This document shows, in pieces, positions 53,384 through 62,727 of a DNA stretch of 64,000 nt. The stretch is from Streptomyces sp. 11x1 (GTDB lineage: Bacteria; Actinomycetota; Actinomycetes; Streptomycetales; Streptomycetaceae), in contig NZ_CP122458.1 of NCBI RefSeq assembly GCF_032598905.1, positions 8,023,001 to 8,087,000 of the forward strand, written 5' to 3'. Positions within the stretch are counted from its first letter, which is position 1, and every line of letters starts with the position of its first letter. The position numbers and the translations under genes are program-made. The notes under the pieces are model-generated. The model saw only the letters and a list, made by a program, of their open reading frames with translations, searched no databases and had not been told where the DNA came from.

Positions 53384-55060
53384 TCACACGGGGTCGTACG
53401 TCCGCTCCACCTTCTGCGTCCCGCTCCGCGTCCGGTACGACCGAGCCCAGGACGAGGTCGCGCCGGCCTTGGTGCGGTCGGACAGGACGTAGAAGTCCAT
53501 CTGCGCCCGCGCGGCGGTGATGTCCAGGACGCCGTAGCCGTGCCGGTCGGTGTCGACCCAGTGGACGTGCCGGTTGGCGGCGCGGATCAGCGGGGAGGCC
53601 ACGGCGGAGACGGTGCCCTCGGGGACCTTGACGAGGTCGTCGAGGTTGTCGGAGGTGACCGACGTGACGACGAACTCGGTGGCGGCGGAGGCCGACAGCG
53701 GGTACGTACCGGCGTTGACCGGCACGTCGTTGGCCCAGGCCATGTGGATGTCGCCGGTGAGGAAGACGGTGTTGCGGATGGCGTTCTGCCGCAGATGGGC
53801 GAGGAGTTCGCGGCGGTCGTCGGTGTAGCCGTCCCACTGGTCCGGGTTGAGGGCGAGCCCCTCCTTGGGCAGACCGAGCAGCTCGGCGAGGGGTTCGAAG
53901 AGGTCGGCGGTGAGGTTGCCGAGGGCGAACGGGGCGATCATCACCGAGTTGCCGACCAGGCGCCAGGTCGTGTCGGAGGACTTGAGCCCGGCCTTCAGCC
54001 AGTCGAGCTGGGCCCGGCCCGTCAGCGTACGGTCCGGGTCGTCGACCTCGCCGTCGCCTATGCCCACCTGCTGCGACCGGAAGGAACGCAGGTCGAGCAG
54101 GGAGAGGTCGACGAGCTTGCCGAAGCGCAGCCGTCGGTAGGTGGTGCCCGCGACCGCCGGGCGCACCGGCATCCACTCGAAGTAGGCCTGCTTGGCCGCC
54201 GACGAACGGGCCGTCCAGGCGCCCTCCGCGCCCTCGGTGTGGTTCTCGGCGCCGCCCGACCAGGCGTCGTTGGCGATCTCGTGGTCGTCCCAGATGGCGA
54301 CGACCGGAGCGGCCGCGTGCAGGGCCTGGAGGTCCGGGTCGGTCTTGTAACGGGCGTGCCGGACGCGGTAGTCGGCGAGGGAGAGGATCTCGTGGGCGGG
54401 CGCGTGGGGTCGTACGACCTTGTCGCGGGTGCCGTACTCGCCGGTGCCGTACTCGTAGATGTAGTCGCCGAGGTGGAGCCACGCGTCCAGGTCGCCGCGC
54501 GCGGCGAGATGACGGTAGGCCGCGAAGTAGCCGCCCTCCCAGTTGGCGCAGGACACCACGCCGAAGCGCAGGCCGGTGACGGCGGCGTCGGCGGCCGGGG
54601 CGGTGCGGGTGCGGGCGGCCGGGGAGTCGGTGCCGCCGGCCGAGAAACGGAACCAGTAGTCCGTGGCGGGCGCGAGGCCGCGTACGTCCGCCTTGACGGT
54701 GTGGTCGGAGGAGGCGCTCGCGGTCGTCGAACCCTTGGCGACGATCTGGGTGAACGCCTTGTCCAGGGCGACGGTCCAGCCGACCTCGACGTCCGGGCCG
54801 ACACCGGAGCCGGGCAGCGCGGCGGCGGTGGGCGTCACCCGGGTCCACAGCAGGACACCGTCGGGCAGCGGATCACCGGAGGCGACCCCGTGCAGGAAGG
54901 CGGGGGACTCGGCCGCGCGCGCCGGCATCGCGGCCGCCAGCGGTGCCGCGAGGACGGCTCCGGCCGTGGCCGCCTTGACCACCGCACGGCGGCTCGGGGC
55001 GGACGAACTCGTGGGCTGAGTGGGGGAGTCGGGTCTGGAGTGAGATCTGCGACTGGTCAC
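53384..55060 (-). CDS. PhoD-type alkaline phosphatase (Tat-exported)
   Basis: 558 aa. Tat signal peptide with twin-Arg [22 protein letters not shown] and cleavage after ARA. Metallophosphatase and PhoD_N domains follow: [21 protein letters not shown] at the N-terminus, metal ligands in [38 protein letters not shown] and [14 protein letters not shown]. All PhoD metal motifs are present, so a Ca/Fe-dependent secreted phosphodiesterase or phosphomonoesterase is likely. GTG 55060. I see no PHO box (GTTCACC repeat) upstream; a weak promoter may lie at TTGAGC-18-TTACAT on the minus strand. Confidence 0.94.
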   Translation of the reverse strand: MTSRRSHSRPDSPTQPTSSSAPSRRAVVKAATAGAVLAAPLAAAMPARAAESPAFLHGVASGDPLPDGVLLWTRVTPTAAALPGSGVGPDVEVGWTVALDKAFTQIVAKGSTTASASSDHTVKADVRGLAPATDYWFRFSAGGTDSPAARTRTAPAADAAVTGLRFGVVSCANWEGGYFAAYRHLAARGDLDAWLHLGDYIYEYGTGEYGTRDKVVRPHAPAHEILSLADYRVRHARYKTDPDLQALHAAAPVVAIWDDHEIANDAWSGGAENHTEGAEGAWTARSSAAKQAYFEWMPVRPAVAGTTYRRLRFGKLVDLSLLDLRSFRSQQVGIGDGEVDDPDRTLTGRAQLDWLKAGLKSSDTTWRLVGNSVMIAPFALGNLTADLFEPLAELLGLPKEGLALNPDQWDGYTDDRRELLAHLRQNAIRNTVFLTGDIHMAWANDVPVNAGTYPLSASAATEFVVTSVTSDNLDDLVKVPEGTVSAVASPLIRAANRHVHWVDTDRHGYGVLDITAARAQMDFYVLSDRTKAGATSSWARSYRTRSGTQKVERTYDPV

Positions 55061-55177
55061 GGCCGATGAGATTACTGATGGGTAGGGCCGGATGTAAGGC
55101 AGAAGTCCGAAATCCGCTCAATGTTCAGACGGTCGTGCGCTGTTCGTCGGATCGCGCACGGCGGGAGCGGACGAACG

Positions 55178-55193
55178 CCGCCCAAGTGGGCGG
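55178..55193. terminator. Short hairpin after the LAL regulator gene
   Basis: CCGCCCAAGTGGGCGG, a 7-bp perfect stem about 50 bases beyond the regulator stop codon on the minus strand. A weak candidate terminator. Confidence 0.4.
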
Positions 55194-55242
55194 TCGTCGT
55201 GAGGGGTTGTCAGGGCTTCGGTGAGCCCGCGCCCCGTGTCGG

Positions 55243-58200
55243 TCACCGGTTCTCGGCGTAGCGTCTGGCCAGGGCGATCAGGGCCGCGCGGTCGGCGCTG
55301 TCGGTGCGGTGGCGGAGGCTGGCGAGGTGCTTCTCGACCGTGCGGGGGGACAGGAAGAGGTGCTCGGCGATCTCCTGGTTGCCGAGCCGGGCGGCGAGCA
55401 GACGCAGCACCTCGTACTCCCGGGCGGTCACCCCCACGCGGCGCAGTTCTCCCGGGATCGTGTCGTGGCCCTGGCGGCGGCGCGGGACGGGAGAGCCGGC
55501 GTCGCGCAGCAGGGCCCGGCACGCGGCGGACACACGGGTGGTGCCCCGCTCGTGGAAGTACTGCTCGGCGGCGCGCAGCCATTCGACGGGCCGGCCCCAG
55601 CCGTCGACGAGCGCGGCCTGGGCGCCCAGCCGCATGCAGAGGTGAGCCGCCAGGGGGATCGCGGCGGTGCCGGTCAGGGCCTCCTCCGCCGTCTTGGCGG
55701 CCTCGGCCGTCCGCCCTTCGCGGCCCAGCAGGACGGCCCGGGACCAGCCGGCGAAGGGACGGTCCCAGTGGACCTGGGCGAGCCGTTCGGCGGCGGGACC
55801 GCCGAGTTCGCCCCAGTCGGCCGTGCCGTGCAGGGTGCGCAGCAGGAGGTACGGGCCGAGGAAGCCGGTGACGCCACGGGTGCTGGGCAGGGCCCGCATG
55901 ACGGCGTCCGCCTCGGTGAACTCGGCCAGTGCGCGGTCGGGTTCCTCCCGCAGCAGGGAGCAGATGCCCTGGGCCCAGCCCCACACGGAGGTGTCGGCGT
56001 ACCCCCAGAGCGCCCCGGCGCTGCGCCCGGCGAGCGCGCGCTCCAGCGTGCGCAGGGTCGCGTCGAGCTTCTCGCGCTCCCCGAGCGAGGCGGCGATGAT
56101 GCCGTCCACGCCGGCGCCGATCAACTCCACCTCGCGCAACCGCAGTCGGCCTGCCGTCTCCCGGAGGCGACGCGCGGACTCCGTGGCCCGGTCCTGTTCG
56201 TCGCGCAGAATGTGGGCGAGGGTCAGATGCATGTCGGCCCAGGCGGTCATGAGCACCGCGCCGGTGTCCTCGGCGGCCCCGCGCGCGGCGAGCAGCCGGT
56301 CCGTGCCGGTGAACCGAACGCGGTCGAGCACGCCCAGTTCCAGCAGACCGCGGATCCGCCACACCGGCAGCGCGTGTGTCTCGGCGGTGGCGACCAGCCG
56401 GGCGAACGCGTCCTCCGCCTCGCCCAGGTCCCGGGGGCGCAGGCAGTAGCCGAGCATGTTGAGCGCCTTGCACGCCACCTCCGGCAGGCCCACCTCCTCG
56501 GCGGTCGCGACGGCACCCTCGGCGAGCGCGCGGGCGCTCTCCAGTCGGTCCGGGCGCTGCGAGTTGAGCACGAGGTGGGCGGCGACCGCGTCCAGGGCGG
56601 CGCGGGACGCCGGGTCGGGAGTGTCGCCGAGCAGGTCCCTCGCCCGTTGCACGGCGGTCAGGCCCTCCTCCCACTGCTGGGCGGTCGCCGCGGCCCGGGC
56701 CCGGGTCAGGAAGCCCGCCGCCCGACGGCCGGCCGGCGCGCCGGACACCGTCAGGACACGGTCCAGCCGGTCACCGAGTTCGGGTACGCGCCGTACGTCG
56801 CCGGTGAGGACGAGCGTGCCGAGCAGTTCCTCCAGCAGCCGGGCCACGGCTTCGGGAGGTGCGTCCGGCGTGTCGGCGATCAGTTCCAGGCCCCGGTCGA
56901 GGAGTTGGACGGCGGTCAGCAGCGCGCCCCGCGCGACGGCCTGCCGACCGGCCCGGGCGAGCAGCACGGCCGCCCGCGCGGGCCGTCCCCCGGCGACACA
57001 CAACTCCGCGGCGAGCCGGTACAGATCGTCACCGGCGTCCTCGCCGAGGGGGCGGTGGGGGGAGCGCTTCGGTGTGTCGGGGAGGTCGGCCGGCCCGGGC
57101 ACGCGGTGCCGTTGGCCGGGTGTGCCGGGTGACTTCGAGGCGGGGGCGTTGCCCGGGCTCGGCGTGTCGGGGGCCGGTGGGCTCGGGTCGTGCGGGCGTG
57201 TCGGGATGCCCGGGGCGGCGTAGGTCCCGTCGGGGCCCGGTTCCGCCTCGCCCGCTCCCCACGCCCCCTCGATCGCGTCCGCCGCCGCCAGACACAGGGC
57301 CGCCCGTTCGGCGGGGAGCAGGCGGTGGGTGATGGCGTCGGCCGTCAGGGCGTGGCGGAAGGTGTGCCAGCCGGGGTCGGCGGGGGTGGTGGCGCCGGAG
57401 ACGAGGTGGGCGTGGGAGGCGTGACGGAGTTGGGTGAGGGCGGTCGCGCGGTCCAGGCCGGCGGCGCGGGCGGCGATCTCGACGGGGAAGCGCCGGCCGA
57501 GGACCGCAGCCGCCTCCAGGAGGGCGACACCGGCGGGCGGCAGCTGGTCCACGCGTTGCAGGACGGCGGCGGCGACGGTGGCGGGGACCCCGGCGTCGAG
57601 GGAGCCGGTCACCGTCCAGCGGGAGTCCGTGCCCCGGACGAGACCGCCGCCGTCGACCATGGCGCGCAGCAGTTCCTCCACGACGAAGGGGACGCCCTCG
57701 GACACGGTGTGCAGCCGGTTCAGTACCGCGGTCGGGACGTCCTCGGTGGAGTCGTGGCCCAGACAGCGGGCCGCCAGCTCGGCGGTGCCGGCCGGCCCGA
57801 GGCGGGCGAGGCGGACGGTCCGGGCCGTACGACGGGACGCGGCGGCCCCGGCGAGGTCGAGCGCCGGGCCGGACTCGCCGCGCAGGGTCGCCAGCAGGAC
57901 CGTCCGCTGCCCGGCGAGGTTGTCCGTCAGGTAGTCGACGATGGCGAGCGTGTCGGCGTCCGCGTCGTGCAGGTCCTCCAGCACCAGGACACAGCCGCCC
58001 TCCCGGCCGAGGACGTGCAGGAGTCGCAGCACCGCCTCGGCGTATCCGACGAGGGGCGCGCCGTCCTGCGGTGCCAGCCCGCACAGCCGGGTCAACAGCG
58101 GTTCGTAGAGGCCCAGTTCACCGTCCGAGGGGGCCCCGTCGCCCCGTAACCCGGAGAACACGGCCTCCGCCAGAGGGCGCAGCGGCACCGCGCGCCCGGC

Positions 58201-58584
58201 GGACGCGGCTCGTCCGCGCAGGACACGCGTCCCGGCGTGCGCGGCGGCGGACGCGGCTTCCTCGACGAGTCGGGACTTGCCGATGCCGGGCTCGCCCAGC
58301 ACGAAGACCGACGAACCCCGCCCGTCCCGGGCCGCCCGGACGACGGCCGCCAGAAGCTCGCGCTCCGCCTCCCTGCCGATCAGGGCGGGCGAGGACAGCG
58401 ACGAGAACGACGGCTCCGCGGAGAACGACGGCTCCAAAGAGAAAGACGGCAACTCCAGGCCCCCTGCGCCCTGTTGGGATGGTCGTGGCAACCCCCGCAC
58501 GCCCCCGTACGCCTCGCGTACGTCCCCCCGGTATGCGTCAGGGGCGCCGCCCCCGCACGACACCCCGCCGGCAATTCCTCGCAC
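55243..58584 (-). CDS. LuxR-family transcriptional regulator with AAA ATPase domain (LAL)
   Basis: 1,113 aa from GTG 58584. Variable N-terminus with repeats (EPSFSAEPSFSS), then an AAA domain starting LIGREAERELLAAVV, Walker A GEPGIGKS (97-104), Walker B VLVLEDLHDADADT. The middle is a long helical, TPR-like region, interrupted by a Pro-rich insert (about 460-510). The C-terminal HTH is of the LuxR/GerE type (VTAREYEVLRLLAARLGNQEIAEHLFLSPRTVEKHL, about 1050-1090). The start is uncertain: a GTG at 58566 is an alternative, and a -10 like TACTCT (58609-58604) would put the start within about 15 bases of either. Target unknown. Confidence 0.92.
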   Translation of the reverse strand: MRGIAGGVSCGGGAPDAYRGDVREAYGGVRGLPRPSQQGAGGLELPSFSLEPSFSAEPSFSSLSSPALIGREAERELLAAVVRAARDGRGSSVFVLGEPGIGKSRLVEEAASAAAHAGTRVLRGRAASAGRAVPLRPLAEAVFSGLRGDGAPSDGELGLYEPLLTRLCGLAPQDGAPLVGYAEAVLRLLHVLGREGGCVLVLEDLHDADADTLAIVDYLTDNLAGQRTVLLATLRGESGPALDLAGAAASRRTARTVRLARLGPAGTAELAARCLGHDSTEDVPTAVLNRLHTVSEGVPFVVEELLRAMVDGGGLVRGTDSRWTVTGSLDAGVPATVAAAVLQRVDQLPPAGVALLEAAAVLGRRFPVEIAARAAGLDRATALTQLRHASHAHLVSGATTPADPGWHTFRHALTADAITHRLLPAERAALCLAAADAIEGAWGAGEAEPGPDGTYAAPGIPTRPHDPSPPAPDTPSPGNAPASKSPGTPGQRHRVPGPADLPDTPKRSPHRPLGEDAGDDLYRLAAELCVAGGRPARAAVLLARAGRQAVARGALLTAVQLLDRGLELIADTPDAPPEAVARLLEELLGTLVLTGDVRRVPELGDRLDRVLTVSGAPAGRRAAGFLTRARAAATAQQWEEGLTAVQRARDLLGDTPDPASRAALDAVAAHLVLNSQRPDRLESARALAEGAVATAEEVGLPEVACKALNMLGYCLRPRDLGEAEDAFARLVATAETHALPVWRIRGLLELGVLDRVRFTGTDRLLAARGAAEDTGAVLMTAWADMHLTLAHILRDEQDRATESARRLRETAGRLRLREVELIGAGVDGIIAASLGEREKLDATLRTLERALAGRSAGALWGYADTSVWGWAQGICSLLREEPDRALAEFTEADAVMRALPSTRGVTGFLGPYLLLRTLHGTADWGELGGPAAERLAQVHWDRPFAGWSRAVLLGREGRTAEAAKTAEEALTGTAAIPLAAHLCMRLGAQAALVDGWGRPVEWLRAAEQYFHERGTTRVSAACRALLRDAGSPVPRRRQGHDTIPGELRRVGVTAREYEVLRLLAARLGNQEIAEHLFLSPRTVEKHLASLRHRTDSADRAALIALARRYAENR

Positions 58585-58775
58585 GCGTCATCGAGGCGCG
58601 TACAGAGTAGCCCCCAGTTGCACAGGGGCCGCACAACTACATGGGGGTTCTTCCCCGATACCCGGCGCCCCGGAGTCCGGCACGCTGATGTCTCGGCAGG
58701 GCAGGGGGGACAGGGCATGACCCGGGGGGACATGCCCTGCCTGCTTCTTTTCATTTTGCGGCAGGGAGGTCGTCG

Positions 58776-59426
58776 ATGCAGCGTGCCCAGGTGTGGGTCG
58801 CCGCCGGAGTGCTGGGCGTGGTCCTGTGCGGGTGCTCGTCATCCACCGGGAGCACCGGCAGCACCGGAAGCAGCGGGGGAGGCAGTGGCGGCGGGTCGTC
58901 CGCCGGTGCCGCCGCCGACGAACCGGAGGTTCCACTGACCACCCAGGACCTGGAGCGGGTCTGCACGGACGGACTCGGCTTCGCGGGACTGCCGGCCTAC
59001 GACCGTACGAAGAAGACGGTGCACCCGGCGCAGCTCATGAACAGCACCGGTGACGGCTGGAGCAGCAGCGTGCCCGTCGACGGCGACTTCCCCAAGGGCT
59101 GGTTCCTCGGCTACGAGGACAAGCCGGCCCAGACGGAGCTGGTCGTCTGCCTCGAGCGCACCAAGGTCACCGCGACCGGCAAGGTCTGCGACATGGAGGC
59201 CGACGGCAAGCCGCTGAAGATCAAGACGTACAACACCTCGTACCGGCTGCGGGTCGTCGAGGCGCGCACCGGCAAGGAGCAGTACGCGCACAGCGGCAAG
59301 GCCGAGTCCGACGAATGCCCGGCCTACATCTTCACCTCCTCGGACGACGAGGACGCCGACAAGTACTACAACGAGGTCCGGCCCGAGGACTACCGGAAGC
59401 GGATCAAGCCGTACATCGCGCCGTAG
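58776..59426 (+). CDS. Predicted lipoprotein, unknown function
   Basis: 216 aa. Type II signal peptide with a lipobox at LCGC, lipidated Cys20, followed by a Ser/Gly/Thr linker (CSSSTGSTGSTGSSGGGS) and a soluble domain with four Cys residues in conserved-looking positions (VCTDGLGF, VVCLERTK, KVCDMEAD, DECPAYIF), perhaps two disulfides. ATG 58776 has GGGAGG upstream. Convergent with the DsbA-like gene. No homologous family named with confidence. Confidence 0.88.
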   Translation: MQRAQVWVAAGVLGVVLCGCSSSTGSTGSTGSSGGGSGGGSSAGAAADEPEVPLTTQDLERVCTDGLGFAGLPAYDRTKKTVHPAQLMNSTGDGWSSSVPVDGDFPKGWFLGYEDKPAQTELVVCLERTKVTATGKVCDMEADGKPLKIKTYNTSYRLRVVEARTGKEQYAHSGKAESDECPAYIFTSSDDEDADKYYNEVRPEDYRKRIKPYIAP

Positions 59427-59450
59427 CCGTAGCCGTAGCCGTAGCCGTAG
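59421..59450 (+). repeat. Five tandem CCGTAG hexanucleotides spanning a stop codon
   Basis: Exactly five copies, the first of which contains the last codon (CCG, Pro) and the TAG stop of the lipoprotein gene; every copy offers an in-frame TAG. Slippage here would not change the protein. Confidence 0.95.
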
Positions 59451-59458
59451 CGCGATAT

Positions 59459-59504
59459 GGGCGGGTGGGTGGCCGGGGGCCGGTCCCCGGGCACCCACCC
59501 GCCC
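59459..59504. terminator. Bidirectional terminator between lipoprotein and DsbA-like genes
   Basis: GGGCGGGTGGGTG (59459-59471) pairs perfectly with CACCCACCCGCCC (59492-59504), with a second inner GC-rich stem. Ends 18 bp before the DsbA-like stop codon. Confidence 0.8.
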
Positions 59505-59521
59505 TGTGCTCGGCGCGGTAC

Positions 59522-60322
59522 CTACTTGGTGACGCCCGCGTCCTTGAGCGCCTTCTCCCAGTCCGCGACCGAGGAGGGGTTGGTGATCGTCTTGTCATTG
59601 ATCTTGATGGTCGGGGTCGACTCGACCCCCTCGGCGTCGTCGAAGGACTTGCTCATCCGCATCGCCCAGGCGTCGTAGGTGCCCTTCTCGACCGCGTCCT
59701 GGAACTTCTTGTTGTTCTTCAGCGTGTCGACGGTGTTCGCGACCTTGATCAGATAGCTGTCCTTGGCGAAATCGTCGGTCGACTCCGACGGGTGGTACTT
59801 CGCGGAGTACAGCGCGGCCTTGTAGCCGAGGAAGGCCTCGGGACTGACGTCCAGGGCGGCGCCGAGCGCGCTCAGCGCGTTCTTCGAGCCCTCGCCGGTG
59901 AGGTTGCCGTCCAGGAAGGTGCCGAGGGTGAAGGAGAGCTTGTAGTCGCCGTCCTCCATGCCCTTGTCGACGGTCTCGCCGACGGTCTGCTCGAAGCTGG
60001 CGCAGGCCGGGCAGCGCGGGTCCTCGTACAGGTGCACCACGTTGTCGGACTTGGAGTCGCCGATCAGCACGGTGGTGCCGTTCTTGCCCGAGGTGTTGGC
60101 GGGGGCGACCACCGTGGCGTCGGCCGCCGCCTCCCACTTGGTGGGCTTGCTGTTCTGGACGACGGCGTAACCGACGCCGCCCGCTATCGCGAGAACCGCG
60201 ACGATCGACGACGCCACGATCGCCTGACGCCTGACCTTCGCGCGCTTGGCCTGACGCTCGCGCTCCAGACGCAGCCGCTCACGGGCCGCCGACTTCGCCG
60301 CGTTGCTGTTCCGCTTGCTCAT
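59522..60322 (-). CDS. DsbA-like membrane-anchored thiol-disulfide protein
   Basis: 266 aa. Basic cytoplasmic N-terminus (KSAARERLRLERERQAKRAK), a membrane helix or signal anchor (AIVASSIVAVLAIAGGVGYAVV, 34-55), then a thioredoxin-fold domain with active site Cys104-Pro-Ala-Cys107 in YEDPRCPACASFEQ and the cis-Pro loop GVESTPTIKIND. Extracytoplasmic oxidase or chaperone-type role is likely. ATG 60322 has GGGAG upstream. Just downstream of a membrane protein gene on the same strand (78 bp gap). Confidence 0.92.
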   Translation of the reverse strand: MSKRNSNAAKSAARERLRLERERQAKRAKVRRQAIVASSIVAVLAIAGGVGYAVVQNSKPTKWEAAADATVVAPANTSGKNGTTVLIGDSKSDNVVHLYEDPRCPACASFEQTVGETVDKGMEDGDYKLSFTLGTFLDGNLTGEGSKNALSALGAALDVSPEAFLGYKAALYSAKYHPSESTDDFAKDSYLIKVANTVDTLKNNKKFQDAVEKGTYDAWAMRMSKSFDDAEGVESTPTIKINDKTITNPSSVADWEKALKDAGVTK

Positions 60323-60400
60323 AAGGGTGACTCCCTGGGAAACGCGCACCCGATGTGCGCGGATGGGTAGGACGGGGATGTGCTCGTGCTCGGAAGGCGG

Positions 60401-61084
60401 TCACGCGAAGGTGACCGAGCACGGCGGTCCACGCCGTCCCAGGGAGTGGGCGAAGAGAAGGGTGCGGGCGGTGGCCGTACGGTCCGCCACGCGCCGCGGC
60501 CGGTGCTCCGCCGGGGCGGGCCGCACCAGGACGGAGGCGACCGCGAGCAGCAGCGGCCGGAAACCGGCGGCGACCGCGGCGTCCAACAGCTGGGCCAGCG
60601 CCCGCTCGCCCCGGCGCAGCCAGGCGGCGGCCAGCAGCCCCACGCCGACGTGGGCGGCGAGCAGCAGCCAGGCGGCGGTCGGACCGGCGCCGGCCAGCAG
60701 CGCGGCAGCCCGCTCGGAGCCGCCGGTGACCCGCGCCAGCGGTGCGCCGACACTGCCGCCGCACAGCACATCGAGCCCGAGCTGCCGCAGCGGACCGGTG
60801 ACCGGACCGCCCGCCTCGCCGTAACAGGCGTGCTGGCCCGCGGTGAACACCGTGTCGGCGGCCAGCTCCAGCGGGATCAGTACGGAGGCGATCCGCCCGA
60901 AGCCGCGCTCACGGCCGGCCAGCGCGTACGAGACGGCGAAGACGGCGGCGGTGATCGCGGCGACGGCGGTCAGCGGGAGCGGGACCCCGGACAGCAGCAC
61001 GTGCGACGCGGTGCCGAGCGTCACGACGACAGCCGTGAACAGCGCCGCGCGTACGGCTCTGAAGTGGGTCCCGGATATGTCCAT
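60401..61084 (-). CDS. Polytopic membrane protein, unknown function
   Basis: 227 aa with four or five hydrophobic helices (AALFTAVVVTLGTASHVLLSG, LTAVAAITAAVFAVSYALAG, AAAWLLLAAHVGVGLLAAAWL, GFRPLLLAVASVLV). The sequence is typical of streptomycete integral membrane proteins found near thioredoxin-like genes, so a redox or metal partner role with the next gene is possible but only positional. ATG 61084 follows GGGAGA. Confidence 0.8.
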   Translation of the reverse strand: MDISGTHFRAVRAALFTAVVVTLGTASHVLLSGVPLPLTAVAAITAAVFAVSYALAGRERGFGRIASVLIPLELAADTVFTAGQHACYGEAGGPVTGPLRQLGLDVLCGGSVGAPLARVTGGSERAAALLAGAGPTAAWLLLAAHVGVGLLAAAWLRRGERALAQLLDAAVAAGFRPLLLAVASVLVRPAPAEHRPRRVADRTATARTLLFAHSLGRRGPPCSVTFA

Positions 61085-61163
61085 GGCGTGGAGAGTCTCC
61101 CACGGACACCCGTAAGGGACCGCTAAAAGGCCCCTGTGAGTGCCCGACGGGGATGTGGGGCGG

Positions 61164-62513
61164 CTACAGACCAGGGATCCGGCCGTTGCGGAAGAGGTCG
61201 ACGAAGATCTGGTGGTCCGCACGTGCCCGGGCCCCGTACGCGTGGGCGAAGTCCACCAGGAGCGGCGCGAAGCCCTCCTCGTCGGCCGCGATCGCCGCGT
61301 CGATGGCCCGCTCCGTGGAGAACGGCACCAGGGACTGCCCGGTCAGGTCGTCCGCCGCCGCGTGCATCGTGGCCGTGGCCCGGCCGAGGTCGGCTACGAC
61401 CGCCGCGATCTCCTCCGGGTCGTCGATGTCGCTCCAGTCCAGGTCGACCGCGTACGGCGACACCTCGGCGACCAGCTGTCCGGCGCCGTCCAGCTCGGTC
61501 CAGCCCAGCCACGGATCCGCGTGCGCCTGCAGCGCCCGCTGGGAGATCACCGTGCGGTGGCCCTCGTGCTCGAAGTAGTCACGGATGCGCTGGTCGGTGA
61601 TGTGCCGGGAGACGGCCGGGGTCTGGGCCTGCTTGATGTAGATCACGACGTCGTTCTCCAGGGCGTCGCTCTGCCCCTCCAACAGGATGTTGTACGACGG
61701 CAGCCCCGCCGAGCCGATGCCGATGCCTCGGCGGCCGACGACGTCCTTCACCCGGTAGGAGTCCGGGCGGGTCAGGGACGACTCGGGGAGCGTCTCCAGG
61801 TAGCCGTCGAAGGCGGCCAGCACCTTGTAGCGGGTGGCCGCGTCCAGCTCGATGGAGCCTCCGCCCGGCGCGAACCGGCGCTCGAAGTCGCGGATCTCCG
61901 TCATCGAGTCCAGCAGGCCGAAGCGGGTCAGCGAGCGGGCGTCGCGCAGCGCGTCCAGCAGCGGGCCCTGGGCGGTGTCCAGCGTGAACGGGGGCACCTC
62001 GTCCTGCTTGGCGCCGGTCGCTACGGCGTGGATCCGCTCGCGGTAGGCGGCCGCGTAGGTCTCCACCAGCTCGGTGATCTGCTCGTCACTGAGCGCCTTC
62101 GCATACCCGATGAGCGCCACGGAGGCGGCGAAGCGCTTCAGGTCCCAGGTGAAGGGGGCGACGTAGGCCTCGTCGAAGTCGTTCACGTTGAAGATCAGGC
62201 GGCCCGTGGAGTCCATGTACGTGCCGAAGTTCTCCGCGTGCAGGTCGCCGTGGATCCACACCCGCGAGGTGCGCTCGTCCAGGTACGGGCCGGCACCTTC
62301 GCTCCCACCACCCCGCCCGGCGTTCTCCGCCTCCAGGTCGTTGTAGAACAGGCACGCCGTGCCCCGGTAGAACGCGAAGGCCGAGGCCGCCATCTTCCGG
62401 AACTTCACGCGGAACGCGGCCGGGTCGGCGGCCAGGAGCTGGCCGAAGGCGGTGTCGAAGACGGCGAGGATCTCCTCACCGCGTCGCTCGTCGTCGAGCT
62501 GCGGAACCGACAT
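61164..62513 (-). CDS. DUF2252 family protein
   Basis: 449 aa. Family marks: [78 protein letters not shown] and HPDP-like segments. The HGDLHxxNF and NDFDE motifs resemble the catalytic and metal-binding loops of aminoglycoside phosphotransferase-like kinases, suggesting a small-molecule kinase fold; no substrate is known. ATG 62513 has AGGAGG correctly spaced. Divergent from dnaE. Confidence 0.9.
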   Translation of the reverse strand: MSVPQLDDERRGEEILAVFDTAFGQLLAADPAAFRVKFRKMAASAFAFYRGTACLFYNDLEAENAGRGGGSEGAGPYLDERTSRVWIHGDLHAENFGTYMDSTGRLIFNVNDFDEAYVAPFTWDLKRFAASVALIGYAKALSDEQITELVETYAAAYRERIHAVATGAKQDEVPPFTLDTAQGPLLDALRDARSLTRFGLLDSMTEIRDFERRFAPGGGSIELDAATRYKVLAAFDGYLETLPESSLTRPDSYRVKDVVGRRGIGIGSAGLPSYNILLEGQSDALENDVVIYIKQAQTPAVSRHITDQRIRDYFEHEGHRTVISQRALQAHADPWLGWTELDGAGQLVAEVSPYAVDLDWSDIDDPEEIAAVVADLGRATATMHAAADDLTGQSLVPFSTERAIDAAIAADEEGFAPLLVDFAHAYGARARADHQIFVDLFRNGRIPGL

Positions 62514-62727
62514 CGCTGGGTGCCTCCTGATGGATCACGGGTGGGTCGACCTCTCAACGTGCGAGCGCGCACGGGAGTGCCCACGACTCCTCCCCGAAAG
62601 GTACGGGGGAGAGCCCTCGCCGTGTCAGTCCCGAGGCATAGACTTCGACGCTGTCCCCCAGACTGTCCGCAGCCCGTGGGGAAGTCGTTCACGCCTGTTT
62701 TCCCTGTGTCCCCTGGAGGCCGAAGCC

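Noticed and set aside
55061..55242. Possible PHO box upstream of phoD
   Set aside because: Only isolated GTTCAG-like sequence; the direct repeats of GTTCACC expected for PhoP binding are not present.
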